DNA from: an uncultured Clostridia bacterium
GTDB lineage: Bacteria; Bacillota; Clostridia; Christensenellales; UBA1242
Direction: 5' to 3'
Length of the DNA stretch: 32,314 bases
NCBI GenBank assembly: GCA_944383275.1
Contig: CALWOV010000010.1
Location: forward strand, 1-32,314
The position numbers and the translations under genes are program-made. The notes under the pieces are model-generated. The model saw only the letters and a program-made list of their open reading frames with translations, ran no database searches and was not told the origin of the DNA. Positions 26,638 through 32,314 of the stretch are shown piece by piece (within the stretch, counting starts at the first letter, position 1; each line of letters starts with the position of its first letter).

Positions 26638-29142
26638 ATGTTAGTTGCTCAAATAATAACTTTATGCGTTGTTGCCATTGGTTTGCTTACTGCATATATT
26701 GTAATTAAATTAAAGAAAAAAACAATACCAGATTTGGTTTATAAAATTGTATCAATTGTTTTGACAACAATCTTCTTTTTTCGGTTTATGCTTGGGGAAG
26801 ATGCAATAAGTGGAATATTTGAACTAACAAACTCACCAATTAATAATAGCGCTTTAACAGTTATAAGTTTAATTTTAAATTGGTTTTTATATGCTGTAAT
26901 TTTGCTTGTGGTTTTATATCCATTTTTCAAAAATTCAAAATATGCAACCGTAATTAAATATTTTGGAACTATTGTAACCTTACTTTGTATTGGCTTTATA
27001 TATTACATAACAACAGGAATTGTTGGCACTGACGCATATTCAGGCTTTCAAATAAGAACATTTCTTATTGGGTTAGAGTTGGGAATTTTGCTTGCTTATT
27101 GTGCTGTTGTGTTTTGGGAAAATAATAAGTTTAAAGTTAACAAGAATGATGCGTGGGGCTTTGCCTATATTGTGGGAATGTTGCTTGCCACTATGCCATC
27201 ATATATGCTTCAAGCGCTTTTTGGCTATGCAAACTATGCAATCCAATTAAAAGACTTGAATTTACCACATAGAATAATTTTATACCTTGCTTTCTTAATT
27301 CCAATTGCACTATATTTTTTACTGCGCAAAAAAGACAAAGAAACTATTCGTGGTGTTTTGCTTTATATAAGTTTAGGAACTTTGCTTACTTTTAGTATAA
27401 ATTATAAATTTGTAGATTTCCTTGATGTAACGCATTGGCCATTCCATTTGTGTAATACTGCTATGTATTTAATACCATTGTGCTTACTGTTTAAAAAATG
27501 GGATAAATTATTCTATTTTACCTATTTTATAAATGTTTTAGGTGCGTTCTTTGCAATGCTTATGCCAAACTATGATGATAGCGTAAATTTAATAAGCAGC
27601 AGGGTATTAGAGTTTTACACCAATCATTACATAGCATTTTTTATGCCAATTTTAATGGTTGCATTAAGGGTTTATGAAAGACCTAAATTAAAGCAATTCA
27701 AATATTCAATGATTGGTTTTGGAATATACTTTCTACTAGTTTTAATTTTAAATGCTTGGTTTAGCAATTATGGAACAGTAGATTATTTCTTCTTAAACAG
27801 TGACTTTATTGCTGATAAACTTGGCAGATGGGCTGAAAACCTGCTTAACATAGTTCTGACATTTAATATAGGAGATTTAACTTTTACATTCTATCCTATA
27901 TATCAAATACTCTTCTTTATAGTATATGTAATTTTAGGCGCAGGTGTTTGGTTTTTATATGAAGGTGCTTATACTTTTGTTGATACTTTATATGATATTG
28001 CAGACAGAAAAAGAAAAATTAAATTAGATGAATTGGCTTTGCAGGTTGCTTTGAATGGACGAAGCAAGGAGGAACCTATGGATTTAGAGAATAAAGATAA
28101 AATTATTCTAAAAAACTTTACAAAAAAATATGGAAACAGTAAAGTGTATGCAGTTAAAGATGCAGACCTTGTTGTAAACAGTGGCGATATTTTCGGCTTT
28201 CTTGGACACAACGGTGCAGGAAAAAGCACAATTATAAAATGTATGGTAGGAATTCAGCCTATAACAAGTGGAAACATTGAAATATGTGGATATGATATAG
28301 ACAAACAGTCGGTTATGGCTAAAAAGAATATTGGCTATGTTCCAGACCACTATGCACTTTATGAAAAATTAACAGGAAGAGAATACATAAACTATATTGC
28401 AGACTTATATGATGTAAGTTTAAAAGACAGAAATAAAGCGATTGAAAAATATGTTAAACTGTTTGAATTGAAAGATGCTTTTGACAACCAGATAAAAACA
28501 TACAGCCACGGTATGAAACAAAAAATTGCAATAATGTCGGCACTTGTTCATAACCCAAAAGTTTGGATACTAGATGAGCCACTTACTGGTCTTGACCCTG
28601 TAAGTATTTATCAGGTAAAAGAATGTATGCGTCAGCACGCAAAAGAAGGCAACATTGTGTTCTTCAGTAGTCACCTTATTGATATAGTTGAAAGTTTGTG
28701 TAACAAAATTGCAATTATAAAGCGTGGAAAAATTTTGGCTTATGAAGCCGTAGAAAACATTGAAAAAGAGCAAACTTTAGAAGAATATTATTTAAAAGTA
28801 TCTCAAACTCCTGTTGAAACTTGCTTTGTAGATGAAAAAGATAAAGAAAAAATTAACAAAAAAGAAAAATTTGTTATCTTTAAAAGAAAAAACAAAAACA
28901 TTAAAATTAGCAACGATGAAGAAAATAAGAAAATAGAACAAGAAACACAATCTTCGGAAATTGATTTAATTTTAGACGAAATAGATACAAACAAAAAAAG
29001 AACACAAAAATTAAAAAGTAAACTAAAAAGAAAAAGTAAGAAACAAGATAAAAAAATTGAAAATAAAACTGAAAAGAACAATGAAATAAATAATAAAGAA
29101 TTAAAAATGGACAAAACAAATAAAGAAAATAATAAGGACTAA
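26638..29142 (+). CDS. Fusion: YwaF-like membrane domain plus ABC transporter ATPase
   Basis: An 834-residue two-part protein. Residues 1-~465 have about a dozen hydrophobic segments; the second half (~235-460) resembles the YwaF/TIGR02206 membrane family, including THWPFHLCNTAMYLIPL. Residues ~487-735 are a complete ABC ATPase: Walker A GHNGAGKST (523-531), signature YSHGMKQK (622-629), Walker B VWILDEP (642-648) and H-loop His679. The last ~95 residues are a highly Lys/Glu/Asn-rich tail. Start ATG 26638 follows TAAGGAGAAAGA. Near the domain junction lies a strong site, AAGGAGG, 5 bases before in-frame ATG 28078, so a separate ATPase could also be made. It is first of a three-gene operon with a permease 3 bases downstream. 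Probably an exporter or lipid/peptide transport system; cargo unknown. Confidence 0.85.
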   Translation: MLVAQIITLCVVAIGLLTAYIVIKLKKKTIPDLVYKIVSIVLTTIFFFRFMLGEDAISGIFELTNSPINNSALTVISLILNWFLYAVILLVVLYPFFKNSKYATVIKYFGTIVTLLCIGFIYYITTGIVGTDAYSGFQIRTFLIGLELGILLAYCAVVFWENNKFKVNKNDAWGFAYIVGMLLATMPSYMLQALFGYANYAIQLKDLNLPHRIILYLAFLIPIALYFLLRKKDKETIRGVLLYISLGTLLTFSINYKFVDFLDVTHWPFHLCNTAMYLIPLCLLFKKWDKLFYFTYFINVLGAFFAMLMPNYDDSVNLISSRVLEFYTNHYIAFFMPILMVALRVYERPKLKQFKYSMIGFGIYFLLVLILNAWFSNYGTVDYFFLNSDFIADKLGRWAENLLNIVLTFNIGDLTFTFYPIYQILFFIVYVILGAGVWFLYEGAYTFVDTLYDIADRKRKIKLDELALQVALNGRSKEEPMDLENKDKIILKNFTKKYGNSKVYAVKDADLVVNSGDIFGFLGHNGAGKSTIIKCMVGIQPITSGNIEICGYDIDKQSVMAKKNIGYVPDHYALYEKLTGREYINYIADLYDVSLKDRNKAIEKYVKLFELKDAFDNQIKTYSHGMKQKIAIMSALVHNPKVWILDEPLTGLDPVSIYQVKECMRQHAKEGNIVFFSSHLIDIVESLCNKIAIIKRGKILAYEAVENIEKEQTLEEYYLKVSQTPVETCFVDEKDKEKINKKEKFVIFKRKNKNIKISNDEENKKIEQETQSSEIDLILDEIDTNKKRTQKLKSKLKRKSKKQDKKIENKTEKNNEINNKELKMDKTNKENNKD
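28066..28080 (+). promoter_or_regulatory. Internal ribosome-binding site and start at the ATPase domain
   Basis: AAGGAGG at 28066-28072, a 5-base gap, then in-frame ATG 28078 (Met481). It fits the consensus better than most gene starts in this window and sits just before the ABC domain begins. Confidence 0.6.
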
Positions 29143-29145
29143 TTT

Positions 29146-30792
29146 ATGAACAATTTTAAAGCATTATTAATGATGCAGTTAAAAGATAAAATAGATTTTT
29201 CATGTTTTAAAAGTGTGAAAGCAGGTATTTTCAAAGTTGTGCTTTCTATCTTTAAGTTTGTGGTTATTACAGCAATTATCTATTTGGCATTTTTCTTTTT
29301 AAGTTATTTAAGATTAGTGTCTTTATTAAACGGAATTCCACAAAACTTTTTCAATCTTGTTTTCACCATAATGTTTATTTTGTCGATAATCGTATGTTCG
29401 GCAGGTCTTGTTAAAAATTTGTATTTTACAAAAGATAATGCACTGCTTTTAACTTTTCCCGTTCAAAGAACTTCAGTTTTTACTTCTAAACTATTGGTAT
29501 ATTATATCTACGAACTAGTTAGAAACTTAACCTATTTATTACCACTTTTTATTGCTTATGGGCTTATAAATGGCTTGCCATTCTATTTCTATTTTTGGGT
29601 TTTGCTTATGTATCCAATAATAACAGCAATACCCGTTGTTATTGGTGCGCTACTTTCAATTCCCTTAGTGTATATTATAAATTTTGTAAAACAAAACAAA
29701 TGGCTAGAAGTTATTTTGTTTACAATATTTTTTGCAGCAGTTGTTGCAGCCTTGATATTTTTAATAAGTGCAATTCCTCCAAACATAAATCTAGTTGGAA
29801 CTTGGGGAACTACATATTGGCAAATTCAAGACTTTTTAACTTCATTTAATGAAATATTTATACCATTTTCTTGGCTTGCAACAATGGTTATAGGGCAAAG
29901 ATATGGAACAGTTAACGAATTGTTTACATCAACCCAATGGTTTTCTTTATTGGGTGCAATAGGGTTAATAGTTGCTGTTGTTGCTCTTTTATATCTAATA
30001 GTTCGTCCACTTTATTTCAAAATGGCAAGCACACCTTTTGAATATAAAAAATCAGCAATAACTAAAAAATTCAAAAACAAAAAAACTAAACCATTTGCTT
30101 CAGCAGTAAAAAAAGAAGGCATTTTAAATTTGCGTATGCCAGAAAAACTTTATACACTATTATTTGTTGTAATTGGTATGCCTATTGCGATATTTTTATT
30201 AAATCAAATTTATTCAGCAATGGATACGCGTTTAACGGGTGCAAATATGGCTGTTGCGTTTAATATATTAATGATACTTTTAATTTCACTTTCTTCAAGC
30301 ACAAGCATTTCATATGCTTACAGCGAAGAAGGGGCGTCAAGTTATCTACAAAAAACAATTCCAAGACCATATTTGCAAAACTTAACATCAAAATTAGTTA
30401 TTAATGCCATTTGCATAACACTTTCAATTTTGGTTTCAGTAATAATTTTTGTTGATTTTGTAAGCTACAGTTTTTGGCAAGGTTTGTTAATTTTTTTAAT
30501 AATAGAATTGGGGTATCTAGGGCATTTAATGTGGTGTGCCGAACTTGATATAATGAACCCACAAACTTGGCAATATCAAACAACAGGAACACATGTAAAT
30601 AACCCAAACGAAATTAAAGCAACACTTTATGCGTTATTAATTTCAGTTTTGTTTGCATTTTTAACATTCTTTTTCATAAGAGAAAATTTAATTACAGTAT
30701 GGTTTAAAGTTCTTTTAGTTGCTGCACTTTTCTTTGCGTTAAGGCTTTACCTGTATGTAAGTAAAATTAAAGTATATTATAAGGAGAAATAG
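29146..30792 (+). CDS. ABC-2-like transporter permease
   Basis: A 548-residue polytopic membrane protein with about twelve hydrophobic segments in two halves (about 35-290 and 335-545). A cytoplasmic basic loop, KKSAITKKFKNKKTKPF (~305-320), separates them. YFTKDNALLLTFPVQRTSVFTSKL after the first helices is typical of large ABC-2-type permeases that work with a separate ATPase. It starts 3 bases after the ATPase gene stop (AAGGA in the gene end as ribosome-binding site), so coupling of translation is likely. With the upstream ATPase it should form the membrane channel. The substrate is not evident. Confidence 0.8.
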   Translation: MNNFKALLMMQLKDKIDFSCFKSVKAGIFKVVLSIFKFVVITAIIYLAFFFLSYLRLVSLLNGIPQNFFNLVFTIMFILSIIVCSAGLVKNLYFTKDNALLLTFPVQRTSVFTSKLLVYYIYELVRNLTYLLPLFIAYGLINGLPFYFYFWVLLMYPIITAIPVVIGALLSIPLVYIINFVKQNKWLEVILFTIFFAAVVAALIFLISAIPPNINLVGTWGTTYWQIQDFLTSFNEIFIPFSWLATMVIGQRYGTVNELFTSTQWFSLLGAIGLIVAVVALLYLIVRPLYFKMASTPFEYKKSAITKKFKNKKTKPFASAVKKEGILNLRMPEKLYTLLFVVIGMPIAIFLLNQIYSAMDTRLTGANMAVAFNILMILLISLSSSTSISYAYSEEGASSYLQKTIPRPYLQNLTSKLVINAICITLSILVSVIIFVDFVSYSFWQGLLIFLIIELGYLGHLMWCAELDIMNPQTWQYQTTGTHVNNPNEIKATLYALLISVLFAFLTFFFIRENLITVWFKVLLVAALFFALRLYLYVSKIKVYYKEK

Positions 30793-30794
30793 CA

Positions 30795-31250
30795 ATGAGT
30801 AAATCAACCGTAATTATGATAATTGTTGTATATGTTGCATCTATTTTTGCTATTTCTTTATTCGGTATGCGAGCAATTGTTTTCGATGAGCGATTTCCTG
30901 TAACAAAAGTTGAATGCATAAATACAACCGATGATAAAGTTACTGTTACCGAAAGCAATGGAACAAAAATTTTAAATGTGCCGTTTACAACTCCAGGCGT
31001 TATAAACGCATATGGAAACGCAGAAGGAACTTATTTACAGTTATATTGGCGTGTTTATCCAGATAACGCAACCGAAAAGTCTGTGAGATTTGTTTATGAT
31101 ACTTCACTTACACGGTTCGAGTTTGTTAAAGATGCCGAAGGTAACGAATTAGGGCTTATTCTTTTTAACGGCCCAACATCGTTCAGTTTAAGAATTATGG
31201 CAACCGATGGAACTCGTGTTTATGATGAGGTTTGGATAAGTGTAAGATAA
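30795..31250 (+). CDS. Small membrane-anchored extracytoplasmic protein
   Basis: A 151-residue protein with one N-terminal membrane helix (about 5-27), no lipobox Cys, and a beta-rich domain outside the membrane (VTKVECINTTDDKVTVTES, then YLQLYWRVYPDN). The C-terminal half resembles an Ig-like or cohesin-like beta sandwich, but I cannot name a family. It starts 2 bases after the permease stop, with AAGGAGAAATAGCA as its site overlapping the permease end. As the last gene of the ABC operon it is a candidate accessory subunit on the outer face of the transporter; this is inferred from position. A terminator follows about 90 bases downstream. Confidence 0.75.
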   Translation: MSKSTVIMIIVVYVASIFAISLFGMRAIVFDERFPVTKVECINTTDDKVTVTESNGTKILNVPFTTPGVINAYGNAEGTYLQLYWRVYPDNATEKSVRFVYDTSLTRFEFVKDAEGNELGLILFNGPTSFSLRIMATDGTRVYDEVWISVR

Positions 31251-31340
31251 AACTTGTTTTAATTTAATATAAATTGTTATTTATAAACTAGATTAATATT
31301 TTATCAACAAACAAAAATAATCAATTTTAATAACATAGAA

Positions 31341-31377
31341 AAGGAACTTTATATTAAATTATAAAGTTCTTTTTTTA
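31341..31377 (+). terminator. Terminator of the ABC operon
   Basis: GGAACTTTATA (31343-31353) pairs with TATAAAGTTCT (31360-31370), with a 6-base loop and a 7-base T-run. Confidence 0.85.
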
Positions 31378-31518
31378 TATAAATTTAGTTTAAAAACATT
31401 GTAATGAAACGCTATAAAATATAAAAATTTGTAAATATTAATTAATATATGGCTTCTATACTAACCCCAAAAAGATTAAATAAGATAGCGTTATTATTAA
31501 AAAACAGTTAGCAAACAG

Positions 31519-31547
31519 TTGACACGGAGTGGAAGTATTGATAGAAT
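31519..31547 (+). promoter_or_regulatory. Promoter of the 31601 lipoprotein gene
   Basis: TTGACA at 31519-31524, 17-base spacer, TAGAAT at 31542-31547. The spacer CGGAGTGGAAGTATTGA is purine-rich like that at 9488-9504. Confidence 0.75.
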
Positions 31548-31600
31548 AAAATTAGGTGTTATATCCTTTTTAAACAAAAAAAATTAAATGGAGAATGTAA

Positions 31601-32314
31601 ATGAAATCGGTAAAGTATTTTTTTAATAATAAGGTTATATTGTCGATTTTTTCTGTAATACTATTCGCATTCTTTGGTGTCTTCCTTGTTGGGTGTGGAG
31701 ATATTACAATAAAAAGTATGACAATTAATCAAGGAACATTAGAAACAACAGTGCTTCGTGGCACAGAATTAGACACATCAAAAACTGTTGCAGTTGTTAC
31801 ATATTCAGATAATACAACAAAAACAGTTGAAGCAAAAGATTTAGTTTTTGGTTCAATCGATACTTCAACCGTTGGTAATAAAATTTTAACAATAACTTAC
31901 ACAGACGATGAAGAAAGAACTATTTCTATCAATTTTGCTGTTAATGTTGTTGCTTCTGAAAACGATGTTCTTTCTATCAGTCGTCTTGAAAGTGCGTTGT
32001 TAAACGAATTTAATTCAAACAGAACTGCTTCTGGCCAATACGATTCCTTCAAAGACCAAGAACAGCCTTTGTATGTGGGTGATGATAATGCTTTTAATTT
32101 TAGGATAAACGCAGCAGGTTATGATGCAGATGGCACATTTGTGCCAAACATTATAAATCCTAAAGTTAACATAACCGTTGAAATTATTGGGGATAACCCA
32201 CTTACAGCAGATAAAGAAGCAGATGACGCAAAAACAGTTTTAACCGGAACAAGTTTAGCACACTTTGTTGCTATTAATGAAGATGTAAACACTCTTCAAT
32301 TTTCACAAAACGCA
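31601..32314 (+). CDS. Ig-like surface lipoprotein, 3' end beyond the window
   Basis: An open frame from ATG 31601 to the window end (238 codons, no stop), so the protein is incomplete. The signal peptide ends in LVG|C (Cys32) and closely resembles that of the 9564 lipoprotein in the core FGxFLVGCG. Residues ~36-116 look like a bacterial Ig-like (Big_3-type) domain: SMTINQGTLETTVLRGTELD, VTYSDNTTKTV and GNKILTITYTDDE. The region after 120 has no domain I recognise; it includes GQYDSFKDQEQPLYVGDDNA. AATGGAGAATGTAA provides the ribosome-binding site. The promoter spacer is like that of the 9564 gene, suggesting shared control. Probably a cell-surface protein. Confidence 0.85.
   Translation, partial: MKSVKYFFNNKVILSIFSVILFAFFGVFLVGCGDITIKSMTINQGTLETTVLRGTELDTSKTVAVVTYSDNTTKTVEAKDLVFGSIDTSTVGNKILTITYTDDEERTISINFAVNVVASENDVLSISRLESALLNEFNSNRTASGQYDSFKDQEQPLYVGDDNAFNFRINAAGYDADGTFVPNIINPKVNITVEIIGDNPLTADKEADDAKTVLTGTSLAHFVAINEDVNTLQFSQNA

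Noticed and set aside
1-32314. Alternative genetic code (TGA as Trp), considered because of the extreme A+T content
   Set aside because: Tryptophans are encoded by TGG and TGA ends the ASCH gene at 15281-15283.

Overview
The window is very A+T-rich and uses the standard bacterial code: TGG encodes Trp and TGA serves as a stop, for example at 15281-15283. Ribosome-binding sites are clear AAGGAG types, promoters are housekeeping types (TTGACA/TTGACT, 17-18 bases, TATAAT), and most units end in rho-independent terminators. Lipobox lipoproteins, InlB-like and GLUG repeats, a rubrerythrin, SLOG, ASCH and DUF2974-type proteins together suggest an uncultured, anaerobic, low-GC Firmicute (Clostridia-like, probably gut-associated). 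That placement is inference; no rRNA or other firm taxonomic marker is present. I saw no tRNA, rRNA, CRISPR array, transposase or phage gene.

Layout. 1-834: a structured or partial sequence at the edge, then an orphan TrpF-like isomerase. 889-4577: a large surface lipoprotein (InlB-like, Ig-like and GLUG repeats) with its own promoter and terminator. 4685-9070: a promoter-to-terminator operon of one acyl-adenylating ligase and two tandem polytopic acyltransferase-like proteins of the HGSNAT/DUF5009 type. 9071-12690: a lipoprotein gene (four 47-residue repeats plus an SGNH esterase domain) bracketed by two diverged copies of a ~200 bp non-coding sequence, the first carrying an inserted hairpin element. 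12849-18218: small housekeeping and accessory genes (SLOG, XRE regulator, alpha/beta hydrolase on an apparently leaderless mRNA, ASCH, DUF2974 hydrolase, small membrane protein, rubrerythrin). 18327-21523: a divergent pair of unrecognised genes, one with an HExxH motif and one encoding 614 residues. 21644-23020: the hairpin element again, then a beta-helix lipoprotein. 23109-25967: an S41-like protease and seryl-tRNA synthetase. 26638-31377: a three-gene operon of a YwaF-like membrane domain fused to an ABC ATPase, an ABC permease and a small anchored protein. 31519-32314: a promoter and the 5' part of another Ig-like lipoprotein, cut by the window end.

How the parts may fit. Four lipoprotein genes form a cell-surface theme. 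Two of them (9564, 31601) share a similar signal peptide and a similar promoter with an unusual purine-rich spacer. Two of them (9564, 21948) are preceded by a hairpin element whose stems differ in sequence but keep pairing. The most promising unusual items are the lipoprotein-associated hairpin and repeat elements, the ligase-plus-two-acyltransferases operon, the membrane/ABC fusion with a strong internal start site, and the divergent unrecognised pair. All functional readings come from sequence inspection without database searches.
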